64,000 nt of DNA from Zunongwangia sp. ESRF-bin46 (GTDB taxonomy: Bacteria > Bacteroidota > Bacteroidia > Flavobacteriales > Flavobacteriaceae), in contig NTLF01000013.1 of NCBI GenBank assembly GCA_002631855.1, forward strand, positions 62,001 to 126,000, in the 5' to 3' direction. Positions 18,432 to 25,934 of the stretch are shown here, one piece after another; the first letter of the stretch is position 1, and each line of letters opens with the position of its first letter. Both the position numbers and the translations under genes were made by a program. Below the pieces are notes generated by a model. The model was not told the DNA's origin, did not search any database, and saw only the letters and a program-made list of their open reading frames with translations.

Positions 18432-19256
18432 TTAAATTTCATCTATATACGAAATTTCAATCCTGCAAGGAATATCTGCTCCTATATAACCCCTACCATC
18501 GTCTAGTCCCACAAGGTTTCCATTTCCTTTAAAGCCATTTCCCGAATCCTGATTAAACTGTAAATTAAAGGTGTAAGTTTGACCGCCTACCAAATCGACA
18601 TAAATAGTTTTGTCAGTTTGAATCCAAGTATTACTGAATTGTGTTCCAGAACCTACATGTGTGTTGTAGGTTGAATAAGATTTTATATCAATAAGCTCAA
18701 CAACGGGAGTGGGAGTATTAAAAGTAAACCTAAAATCTCCTTTAGCTTGTACCGTATTTATATTGGTTGAATCAATCACTTCACCACCTCCATAGTTAAC
18801 ATTTATATTAATCTTATATACTCCAGAGTATTTTGCTGTAAAGTTGTTTCCGCTTAAAGCACCTAAGTTGGGAACATCCTCCCAACCAAGAATGGAAGAA
18901 GGCCTTAATACAGCGTTTTGTTCGTAAAACTTAAATTGACGGACGTAAAAGTGTGTAATCCATCTAGACCCATCCCAAGAATAAATTCCTGGCTCTACAT
19001 CAAAACTTCCTGTATTAGTAGTGTTTGTATTGTAAACTGTTGTCCCTACAGCTATAGGGCCACCCTGCGGATTTATTACAGGTAATTCAACATTGGAGGC
19101 AGTTAGTGCAACGTTTGGGTATACAATTCCGTGTTCGTTACTCTCTACATCAAGAATACCTTTGGGGTTATTGGTGCCTATTCCCACTTGTGCAAAACAA
19201 AAATTGCTAAGCAAGAATACTGCAAGACAAACTAGAAAAGTTGTAATTTTTTTCAT
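18432..19256 (-). CDS. Secreted AQVGIGT-type paralogue (second of three)
   Basis: I chose the ATG at 19256 (274 residues), giving the signal peptide MKKITTFLVCLAVFLLSNFC ending in FAQ; an earlier start at 19301 would overlap the preceding gene. After the head VGIGTNNPKGILDVES come HGIVYPNVALTASNVELP, GTTVYNTNTTNTGSFDVEPG and IYSWDGSRW, then a beta-sandwich-like C-terminal domain (FTAKYSGVYKININVNYGGG, IYVDLVGGQTYTFNLQFNQD, GRGYIGADIPCRIEISYID). It is very similar in layout to its neighbours, which points to tandem duplication followed by divergence. Function unknown. Confidence 0.8.
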   Translation of the reverse strand: MKKITTFLVCLAVFLLSNFCFAQVGIGTNNPKGILDVESNEHGIVYPNVALTASNVELPVINPQGGPIAVGTTVYNTNTTNTGSFDVEPGIYSWDGSRWITHFYVRQFKFYEQNAVLRPSSILGWEDVPNLGALSGNNFTAKYSGVYKININVNYGGGEVIDSTNINTVQAKGDFRFTFNTPTPVVELIDIKSYSTYNTHVGSGTQFSNTWIQTDKTIYVDLVGGQTYTFNLQFNQDSGNGFKGNGNLVGLDDGRGYIGADIPCRIEISYIDEI

Positions 19257-19267
19257 TTCAATGATAT

Positions 19268-20095
19268 TTAGTTTTCTATGTATGTAAATTCCACTGAGCA
19301 AGGGACGTGGTCAGGTATACCAATATAGCCTCTTCCAGTACCCGAGTTACCATTGCTTACAAACTCAGGAGACGGTAATTGATCAAATTGTAAATTAAAA
19401 GTATAAGATGTCCCTGCTGTAAGGTTAACATATCTAACAATTGAAAATTGTTCCCAGATAGCATAATATCTAGTGCCCAGCAAGGTTGAGTTACTATGAG
19501 CAGGAATTATTATATCGCTTGATAGGCCGTCAAAAGCAAATTTAAAATTTCCTTTTTGAACGGATACGTCAATACCTCCAGGCTCTAAATCTTTAACGTA
19601 TCCTCCTCCATAATTTAAATTAAGTTCAATTTTATAGGTTCCAGAATATTTAGCCGTGAAACTTTGATTGTCAGTCACTCCTAAATTAGGTATGTCCTGA
19701 TATCCTGCATTTGAAGCTGGTTGTATCATACCATTATTTGAAGAGCCACTCTGTTTGAAAATTTCAGATTGTTTTTTTGTGAACTTATTGTACCATTCTG
19801 TACCAGTCCAAACATAAATACCCTTATAAACATCATTACTACCAGTGTTGGTCGTGTTAATGTTATAAACAACAGTCCCTATTGGAATACTCCCTCCTTG
19901 AGGGTTCACTACGGGTAATGGTTCGTGGGTGGCAGTTAAAGAAACTCTAGGTAAAATAATACCAGCGGTGCTACTGTTCACATCAAGAATACCATTAGGG
20001 GTGGTCGTGTTAATACCTACTTGTGCAAAAAGCTGAACAGATATAAAGAAGGTAAAAAAGAAAACACAACGTTTAAAAGTAAAAATTGGTTCCAT
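19268..20095 (-). CDS. Secreted AQVGINT-type paralogue (first of three)
   Basis: The 275-residue protein has a signal peptide ending VQLFAQ and head VGINTTTPNGILDVNS. The middle TAGIILPRVSLTATHEPLP, GTVVYNINTTNTGSNDVYKG and IYVWTGTEW matches its two downstream paralogues, as does the C-terminal domain (FTAKYSGTYKIELNLNYGGG, RYVNLTAGTSYTFNLQFDQL, VPCSVEFTYIEN). It heads the unit 20095-14460: a promoter-like TTG-N21-TATACTTG lies 32-63 nt upstream, and gaps to the next genes are 11, 23 and 34 bases. Role unknown; a C1q-like or receptor-binding sandwich is a possibility only. Confidence 0.8.
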   Translation of the reverse strand: MEPIFTFKRCVFFFTFFISVQLFAQVGINTTTPNGILDVNSSTAGIILPRVSLTATHEPLPVVNPQGGSIPIGTVVYNINTTNTGSNDVYKGIYVWTGTEWYNKFTKKQSEIFKQSGSSNNGMIQPASNAGYQDIPNLGVTDNQSFTAKYSGTYKIELNLNYGGGYVKDLEPGGIDVSVQKGNFKFAFDGLSSDIIIPAHSNSTLLGTRYYAIWEQFSIVRYVNLTAGTSYTFNLQFDQLPSPEFVSNGNSGTGRGYIGIPDHVPCSVEFTYIEN

Positions 20096-20126
20096 AAACA
20101 GTTAGTTATTAGTTGATTTGGGTTAA

Positions 20127-20158
20127 CAAGTATAAGCAGCAAATCAGATTAAAAACAA
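20127..20158 (-). promoter_or_regulatory. Promoter of the four-gene unit 20095-14460
   Basis: On the minus strand TTG (20158-20156), 21-nt spacer, TATACTTG (20134-20127). The last element differs from TAnnTTTG by one base. Confidence 0.5.
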
Positions 20159-20174
20159 ATATATTCGATAAAAT
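20158..20174 (-). promoter_or_regulatory. Candidate shared upstream box, copy before 20095
   Basis: AATATATTCGAT (20158-20169) followed by AAAAT. The first 12 bases are identical to 21669-21680. It abuts the -33 TTG on its upstream side, a position typical for an activator site. Confidence 0.45.
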
Positions 20175-20260
20175 ACATAAAACTTTAAGATATAGTTGAA
20201 AAATCCTACAGAAATGTTATTTTTTTCACGATATTTATATTTTTTAATGGTAGTAACTTT

Positions 20261-21613
20261 TTATCGATGAACTACTAGCTGTATGCGATCCATAGAAGTT
20301 TCTCCAAAAATTACCCTATAATCAAATGCACCTCCGTTGCCTCCTGCAAATGTCAATGCTATTAGGTCTATAGTATGCGTTCCTGCTGGTAATTGGGCAT
20401 ATCCTGAACCGGCCAAATAGTAGTATCCTGAAGCATACGTGCCTCCGGGGCTTTCTACATCGGGGTTGTTAGTGTACGTACCCGTATCAAAAGCTATATA
20501 GTTAGGGTCGCCGTTAACTTCTATCCATGACCTGTATAATCGTGAAGCTCCATCAACTATCGGGTCTATTCCATTAGCACGGGTGAGTTGTACACTAAAA
20601 TGATAAGTGATATGGATTAATGACTCTTGTGTTAATGTAATAGTTGTAGAGTATAAATCTGTAAAGAGTCCTTCTCCTGTGCTGGACTGTACAGAAATAC
20701 CACTTGGAATAAAGTTAATTTCATTTATTGGCATAAAACTTTGAATAAGTGGCGGCTGTAGCGTTAAGTTACCGTTATTGTCAGCATATACAGGTGCTGG
20801 ATCTGAAGCAACATTATGTACATTGTTGGGTTCATTTAGTTCCTCAATACGCACTGTGCTGGTGTTGCCAGCAATATGTAATTCAGTCTGTGGTGTATTG
20901 GTCTTCACGCCTATTCTGTTGGTAGCTCCATCAACAAATAGCATATTCTCATTATTGTTGGATTCTATACGGGTATCAATTGACCCACCTTGTTCGTTTA
21001 TAATCAGTTGATCTGTTCCTGCTTCCCTAATTCGTAAAAACTCACTATTACCTGCGCTTAGTGCTAATTGATCATTGCCCGGTCTCCATATACCAACATT
21101 TGTGTCGTCATTCCAGGAATAAAATGGCGCGTTGTTGTTTCCGTCTTCCATTGCAAAGACTTGATTTCCGTTGGCAATCCTAAAGCGTTGCACATTATTT
21201 GTGCGGAAAGTCACTGCATTTGCATCGGTAGTTCCCAAAAAGTTGAGGTTTGCATTTGTACCAGAATTCCCTAATAAACCCCATTTATCACTATCCTTTA
21301 GGTTAACCCATTTTGAGCCATCCCAATAATAGTAACCAGGGGATACTGCGGTATTTCCCGTTCCTGAAGTTGCTGTGTTGTAAACCAGTAAGCTTGTGGC
21401 TGGAGCTGGGGTTATTGGTGCGCTTAAGTTTGTGGCCGTTAAAGCTACGCTGGGGATAAGCATACCTTTATTTCCATTCGCATCATCTACCTGCAAGAGG
21501 CTAGAAGGATCGGGTGTTACAGTTCCTATCCCAACTTGAGCATACGTAATATGTAGCATCATTGTTAAGATTAAGGAGATCTGAAATTTAGTGGGGAGTA
21601 AATTTGTTTCCAT
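20261..21613 (-). CDS. Secreted AQVGIGT-type protein with long fibre-like middle
   Basis: The 450-residue protein has a signal peptide ending HITYAQ and head VGIGTVTPDPSSLLQVDD, then GMLIPSVALTATNLSAP, SLLVYNTATSGTGNTAVSPG and YYYWDGSKWVNL, the same ordered blocks as the three genes downstream. It adds a middle with FLGTTDANAVTFRTNNVQRF, GIWRPGNDQLALSAGNSEFL and RIGVKTNTPQTELHIAGN, a repeated theme of flavobacterial fibre proteins, before a C-terminal beta domain ending RIQLVVHR. No type IX domain. It is transcribed alone (gap of 165 bases to the next gene) from TTG-N21-TAGTTTTA at 21670-21639. Confidence 0.8.
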   Translation of the reverse strand: METNLLPTKFQISLILTMMLHITYAQVGIGTVTPDPSSLLQVDDANGNKGMLIPSVALTATNLSAPITPAPATSLLVYNTATSGTGNTAVSPGYYYWDGSKWVNLKDSDKWGLLGNSGTNANLNFLGTTDANAVTFRTNNVQRFRIANGNQVFAMEDGNNNAPFYSWNDDTNVGIWRPGNDQLALSAGNSEFLRIREAGTDQLIINEQGGSIDTRIESNNNENMLFVDGATNRIGVKTNTPQTELHIAGNTSTVRIEELNEPNNVHNVASDPAPVYADNNGNLTLQPPLIQSFMPINEINFIPSGISVQSSTGEGLFTDLYSTTITLTQESLIHITYHFSVQLTRANGIDPIVDGASRLYRSWIEVNGDPNYIAFDTGTYTNNPDVESPGGTYASGYYYLAGSGYAQLPAGTHTIDLIALTFAGGNGGAFDYRVIFGETSMDRIQLVVHR

Positions 21614-21638
21614 AAGTCTGTTGTTAGTTGTTAAAATT

Positions 21639-21670
21639 TAAAACTACAAAAAACACGATAAAAGACACAA
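21639..21670 (-). promoter_or_regulatory. Promoter of the 20261-21613 gene
   Basis: On the minus strand TTG (21670-21668), 21-nt spacer, TAGTTTTA (21646-21639), 26 nt before the ATG. The spacer length equals that of the 20095 promoter. Confidence 0.4.
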
Positions 21671-21683
21671 TATATTCGATTAA
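21669..21683 (-). promoter_or_regulatory. Candidate shared upstream box, copy before 21613
   Basis: AATATATTCGAT (21669-21680) followed by TAA, identical over 12 bases to the copy at 20158-20169 and at the same place relative to the -33 TTG. Confidence 0.45.
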
Positions 21684-21806
21684 AAGCACTTAATGTTAAC
21701 ATTTTACAAAAATAAAAGTTAAATTTTAAAGCTATGTTTATTAAAAATTTCAACATTGCACAATTCCTTTTTTTGTTTTACTATATATTATTGTTAATTG
21801 CAGTGA

Positions 21807-22754
21807 ATGGGAAACAGTAGCTACAAACCTTTTATTTTAAAAACAGATATTGAATTACAAGAAATAGTTCTTTCATCATTTGTAAATACTACTTGTAGCT
21901 TGAGCTTACTGCGCGAAGACCAGATTCATCCATTTGTTTCAGGTAATAAATTCAGAAAACTGAAATACAATATTGAACAAGCAGTTAAAGATGGCCATAA
22001 CACCTTATTAACCTTTGGTGGTGCGTACTCTAATCATATAGCCGCTGTTGCTGCTGCAGGAAAATCAACAGGGTTACAAACCATAGGAATAATAAGAGGG
22101 GAAGAGCTTTCAGACAAAATAACTGAAAACCCTACATTGTCTTTTGCTCAAGAACAAGGCATGCAATTGCACTTTATTACCCGAAAAGCATACAAGGATA
22201 AATATGAAGCTTCACAAATAGAAGCACTCAAAAAAAGCTTCGGAAATTTTTATTTATTGCCTGAAGGTGGCACTAATAAGTTGGCTATAAAAGGGTGTGA
22301 AGAAATTCTATCTGAAATAGAAAACTCAGATACTTTTGACTACATCTGTGCGCCAGTAGGAACTAGTGGAACTATAGCAGGACTTATAGAAGCATCAAAA
22401 CCCAATCAAAAAATATTAGGGTTTTCTGCTTTAAAAGGAAGTTTTCAAATTTCAGAAGTAAAAAAATATACCTCAAAAACCAACTTTGAAATTACAGATG
22501 AATATTGTTTTGGCGGATACGCTAAAATAGATTTACAATTGGTGCGTTTTATTAATGAATTTTATAAAAAAACCGGCATTCCATTAGATCCGGTTTATAC
22601 TGGGAAAATGCTTTTTGGTGTTGTAGACTTGTTGAAACGTGGGTATTTCAAAAAAAATAGCCGTATTTTTGCAGTCCATACAGGAGGGCTTCAAGGTATT
22701 CCAGGTATGAACCAACGTTTAAAGAAGAAAAACCTGTCACAAATCATTATATAA
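21807..22754 (+). CDS. PLP-dependent ACC deaminase / D-cysteine desulfhydrase family enzyme
   Basis: The 315-residue cytoplasmic enzyme belongs to the fold-type II PLP family. Motifs: HPFVSGNKFRKLKYN (the PLP Lys is the K of GNK), LLTFGGAYSNHIAAVAAAGK (substrate/PLP phosphate contact), LPEGGTNKLAIKG and CAPVGTSGTIAGLIE. Family members deaminate 1-aminocyclopropane-1-carboxylate or release H2S from D-cysteine; many flavobacterial ones are likely D-cysteine desulfhydrases, but the residues that separate the two activities are not decided here. The stop is one base before the next ATG, so the gene starts a three-gene unit ending with hemL. Confidence 0.87.
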   Translation: MGNSSYKPFILKTDIELQEIVLSSFVNTTCSLSLLREDQIHPFVSGNKFRKLKYNIEQAVKDGHNTLLTFGGAYSNHIAAVAAAGKSTGLQTIGIIRGEELSDKITENPTLSFAQEQGMQLHFITRKAYKDKYEASQIEALKKSFGNFYLLPEGGTNKLAIKGCEEILSEIENSDTFDYICAPVGTSGTIAGLIEASKPNQKILGFSALKGSFQISEVKKYTSKTNFEITDEYCFGGYAKIDLQLVRFINEFYKKTGIPLDPVYTGKMLFGVVDLLKRGYFKKNSRIFAVHTGGLQGIPGMNQRLKKKNLSQIII

Positions 22755-22755
22755 T

Positions 22756-23586
22756 ATGCTATATAGAATTTGTATTGTGTTGCTAATTAGCACATTATTC
22801 CTTAGTAGTTGTAAGTCTAAAAAAAGAGCTGTATCCTCTAAAAAAAATACTCGTACAGAACGTGTTGTTGTTAAAGAGACTCGCAAGGAACCTATAAAAC
22901 TGCCTAAAAAAACTGAGATTAAAACCCCGCCACCAAATGCTTCGCATGCTGAGGTTGTTGCAACCTATATTGATAATTACAGTCAGATTGCGATGGAAGA
23001 AATGTTACAATACGGCATACCTGCCAGTATTACATTGGCACAAGGGATATTAGAAAGTGGTGCGGGCCGCGGAGACCTTACCCGAAGAGCTAATAATCAT
23101 TTTGGGATAAAATGTCACGAATGGACTGGGGATCGAGTATATCACGATGATGACGAATTGCAAGAATGTTTCCGAAAATATAAAGACCCAAAATACTCCT
23201 TTAGGGATCATTCTCTTTTTTTGACAGAACGTAGCCGTTATCAAGATTTATTCAGATTAAGAAAACACGACTACAAGGGTTGGGCAAAAGGGCTTAAAAA
23301 AGCTGGATATGCTACCGATCCGCGTTACCCCGATAAACTGATAAGCATTATAGAGCGATATGGGTTAACACAGTATGACAAAAATGTACTTGGCGGTACC
23401 ATACAAGTTACAAAGCCAGACCAAACAAAAATAGAAACCCATACTGTAGAACGCGGTGACACATTATACAATATATCAAGGCGTTATAATATTTCAGTAG
23501 AAACTTTAAAAGAATACAATGGATTGGATTCGAATACCATATCCATTGGGCAGGTTTTATACTTGCATTCAGTAAAAAATCAATAA
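22756..23586 (+). CDS. Lipoprotein glucosaminidase with LysM domain
   Basis: The 276-residue protein has a lipobox with Cys19 (STLFLSSCKS), a Lys/Arg-rich linker (20-60), a glucosaminidase domain (about 68-210: YIDNYSQIAMEEMLQYGIPA, TLAQGILESGAGRGDL with the likely catalytic Glu in LESGAG, ANNHFGIKCHEW) and one LysM peptidoglycan-binding domain (about 230-272: HTVERGDTLYNISRRYNISV). It should hydrolyse the glycan strand while anchored in a membrane. It lies between the PLP enzyme (1-base gap) and hemL (6-base gap), an arrangement that probably reflects co-transcription rather than a shared pathway. Confidence 0.9.
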   Translation: MLYRICIVLLISTLFLSSCKSKKRAVSSKKNTRTERVVVKETRKEPIKLPKKTEIKTPPPNASHAEVVATYIDNYSQIAMEEMLQYGIPASITLAQGILESGAGRGDLTRRANNHFGIKCHEWTGDRVYHDDDELQECFRKYKDPKYSFRDHSLFLTERSRYQDLFRLRKHDYKGWAKGLKKAGYATDPRYPDKLISIIERYGLTQYDKNVLGGTIQVTKPDQTKIETHTVERGDTLYNISRRYNISVETLKEYNGLDSNTISIGQVLYLHSVKNQ

Positions 23587-23592
23587 TTATTT

Positions 23593-24879
23593 ATGATCTA
23601 TAAAAGAAGCAGTGCCCTTTTTAAAGAGGCACAGAAAGTAATTCCCGGTGGCGTTAATTCCCCTGTAAGAGCATTTACTGCAGTTGGGGGAGAACCTATT
23701 TTTGTAGAAAAAGCCAAAGGAGCTTATTTGTATGATGCCGACGGAAATAAACTGATAGACTATATTAATTCGTGGGGTCCTATGATTTTAGGTCACGCAC
23801 ACCCACCAGTGGTAAAAGCAGTAATTGATAAAGCTAAAAAAGGAACTTCCTTTGGGACACCTACTGAAATAGAAACTGAAATAGCTGCGTTAGCTGTTTC
23901 TATGGTGCCAAATATTGATAAAATACGGTTTGTAAACAGTGGTACCGAAGCTTGTATGAGTGCGGTACGTTTAGCTCGTGGATTTACTGGAAAAGATAAG
24001 ATTATCAAGTTTGCAGGCTGTTATCACGGACATAGTGATTCGTTTTTAATTCAAGCGGGAAGTGGTGCTGTTACTTTCGGGACGCCCAACAGTCCTGGTG
24101 TTACAAAGGGAACTGCAAAAGATACTTTGTTGGCAAATTATAACGATTTGGCTAATGTAGCTGAGGTAATTTCAGAAAACAAAGGGGAGATTGCTTGCAT
24201 TATTTTAGAGCCAGTGCCAGGAAACATGGGGTGCATTCCCCCAAAAGATGGATTTTTGGAAGGTTTACGTAAACTATGTGATGAGAATAGTATTTTATTA
24301 ATTTTTGATGAGGTGATGACAGGCTTCCGTTTAGCGAAGGGTGGTGTGCAAGAACGCTATGGCGTGGATGCCGATATTGTTACCTTCGGAAAGGTGATAG
24401 GCGGGGGTTTACCAGTAGGTGCTTTTGCTGCACGAGCAGAAATTATGAGTCATTTAGCGCCAGAAGGCCCAGTGTATCAAGCCGGAACACTTAGCGGTAA
24501 TCCTTTGGCGATGGCTGCTGGTTTGGCTATGTTATCAGAACTAAACAACAGCCCTGAAATATTCACTTCATTAGAAAAGAAAACAGCTTATTTGCATGAA
24601 GGATTAGCAACAGTACTTACTGAAGCTGGTGTAACATATACCATTAACAGGGTAGGTTCTATGATATCGGTACATTTTTCTGAAACACCGGTAACAGATT
24701 TTAAAACAGCTGCTTTGGGAAATAACGATACGTTCAAGAAGTTTTTCCACGGCTTATTGGCTGAAGGAGTCTACATTGCTCCAAGTGCTTTTGAAACGTG
24801 GTTTTTAACTGAAGCATTAACGTATGAAGACCTAGACACGACAATTGAAGCGTGTGGTAAAGTAGCTAAAACCTTATAA
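23593..24879 (+). CDS. hemL: Glutamate-1-semialdehyde 2,1-aminomutase
   Basis: The 428-residue PLP enzyme makes 5-aminolevulinate from glutamate-1-semialdehyde, the C5 route to haem. Family signature: [13 protein letters not shown] at the N-terminus, [62 protein letters not shown] and the PLP Lys267 in [15 protein letters not shown]. Length is normal. It is the last gene of a three-gene unit that ends at a strong hairpin at 24881-24914. Confidence 0.97.
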   Translation: MIYKRSSALFKEAQKVIPGGVNSPVRAFTAVGGEPIFVEKAKGAYLYDADGNKLIDYINSWGPMILGHAHPPVVKAVIDKAKKGTSFGTPTEIETEIAALAVSMVPNIDKIRFVNSGTEACMSAVRLARGFTGKDKIIKFAGCYHGHSDSFLIQAGSGAVTFGTPNSPGVTKGTAKDTLLANYNDLANVAEVISENKGEIACIILEPVPGNMGCIPPKDGFLEGLRKLCDENSILLIFDEVMTGFRLAKGGVQERYGVDADIVTFGKVIGGGLPVGAFAARAEIMSHLAPEGPVYQAGTLSGNPLAMAAGLAMLSELNNSPEIFTSLEKKTAYLHEGLATVLTEAGVTYTINRVGSMISVHFSETPVTDFKTAALGNNDTFKKFFHGLLAEGVYIAPSAFETWFLTEALTYEDLDTTIEACGKVAKTL

Positions 24880-24880
24880 T

Positions 24881-24914
24881 AAAAAACCCTCCAACGTGAC
24901 ACATTGGAGGGTTT
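24881..24914. terminator. Bidirectional terminator between hemL and the Spy-like gene
   Basis: AAACCCTCCAA (24884-24894) pairs perfectly with TTGGAGGGTTT (24904-24914), 9-nt loop, flanked by A-run and T-rich sequence; it serves two convergent genes. Confidence 0.88.
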
Positions 24915-24934
24915 GTACTTTTATATTAAAAAGC

Positions 24935-25288
24935 TTAATCTTTAAGTAAAGCCAGCCATTTTTTGTACTGGTCGTCATTTAAGGTCTTTTTTACATTTGC
25001 CTTTAAATCGTCCATATACTCTTTCTTTTCGGCAGCAACCTTAGGTTCATTTAAGTCTTTGCCAGCAATGTTCTTTTTGTATTTCATTTCATAAGAAGTG
25101 TAATACCTAAACAAAGCTCGTTCTTGACTGTCATTAAGTTCTAACTTAGTTGAAACTTCAGTAACCTTCTTTTTTGCTATTACTTCGGGTCTGTCAGCAT
25201 CTTGTGAAAGACTCTGTGCGTATGTGCTTTGTGCACCAACTCCCATTATAATGGCAATAACAAGTATTTTAACTATGTTTTTCATCAC
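24935..25288 (-). CDS. Small periplasmic protein, Spy/CpxP-like in layout
   Basis: The 117-residue protein has a signal peptide ending TYAQS and a helical, highly charged mature part: VTEVSTKLELNDSQERALFR then TLNDDQYKKWLALLKD. The L.L...Q...L pattern and the closing LnddQY.KW.. motif are seen in flavobacterial Spy/CpxP-like proteins. The same ending (LNEAQYAKWEKSL) is found in the next gene upstream, so the two are probably diverged paralogues. A periplasmic chaperone or stress role is inferred only. Confidence 0.72.
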   Translation of the reverse strand: MMKNIVKILVIAIIMGVGAQSTYAQSLSQDADRPEVIAKKKVTEVSTKLELNDSQERALFRYYTSYEMKYKKNIAGKDLNEPKVAAEKKEYMDDLKANVKKTLNDDQYKKWLALLKD

Positions 25289-25373
25289 TTTTGTTTTAAT
25301 AGGTTACGACTAAAGTAACCAATTTTAAAACATGTATACCAAAAATTAAGCCAATTTTAATATTTACCAGGTT

Positions 25374-25811
25374 TTAGCCACGGTTTTTTCTACCTCTTCT
25401 TTTTTTAGACTGCCTTTTTTTATTTTTCCCAAGCGATTTCTCCCATTTGGCATATTGTGCTTCGTTTAAGATAGATTTCATTTGCTTTTTATGGGCAATT
25501 AGTTTATCCATCATCTGCGTTTTTTTCTCAAAACGTTCTGTTTCAGAAAGGTCTTTTCGGTTTTTACGGTCCTCCTTAAGGCCTTCTCTTTCTTTAGCTT
25601 CTTTCAGAAATAGTTGTTTTACTTCATTTTGCTGATTTTCAGATAAATCAAGTTCTAAAGTCAATTTTTTAGATTTCAATTCTGCTTTTTGCTCAGCAGT
25701 TAAATTTTGTTTCATTTCAGCCCTAGCTTCTCTCTTAGAAGCATCTCTTTTTTGTGCTATTGCATTGAAGCTTAATAAAGCAATGCAAATAATTAATACA
25801 TTTTTCATCAT
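25374..25811 (-). CDS. Small basic periplasmic protein, Spy/DUF4890-like
   Basis: The 145-residue protein has a signal peptide ending NAIAQ, a long charged helix region (LTAEQKAELKSKKLTLELDL, SENQQNEVKQLFLKEA), the motif ILNEAQYAKWEKSL and a strongly basic tail of Lys/Arg/Gly (SKKRRGRKNRG). The pattern fits the Spy/LTXXQ-type periplasmic proteins. It is 85 bases upstream of the smaller relative at 24935 in the same direction. The basic tail is an addition not seen in that relative; it might bind nucleic acid or lipopolysaccharide, which is speculation. Confidence 0.72.
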   Translation of the reverse strand: MMKNVLIICIALLSFNAIAQKRDASKREARAEMKQNLTAEQKAELKSKKLTLELDLSENQQNEVKQLFLKEAKEREGLKEDRKNRKDLSETERFEKKTQMMDKLIAHKKQMKSILNEAQYAKWEKSLGKNKKRQSKKRRGRKNRG

Positions 25812-25882
25812 TTTTATTTTTAAGTTATATAAGTAGGACTGTTATTTTATTGTTTAGTTTAATGTATAAGAAATGGCTTTAT

Positions 25883-25910
25883 AAAAAAAGCCGCCTTTTA
25901 GGCAGCTTTT
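25883..25910 (-). terminator. Terminator of the diheme lipoprotein gene
   Basis: AGCCGCCT..AGGCAGCT (25889-25906, 8 bp with one wobble on the minus strand), followed there by a T7 tract. Confidence 0.75.
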
Positions 25911-25934
25911 ATAGTACTTTAAGAAGATGAAAAT

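Noticed and set aside
20255-20275. Extra ATCGAT sequence at the 3' end of the 20261-21613 gene
   Set aside because: It resembles the upstream box, but it is at a gene end and not at the conserved distance from a start codon.
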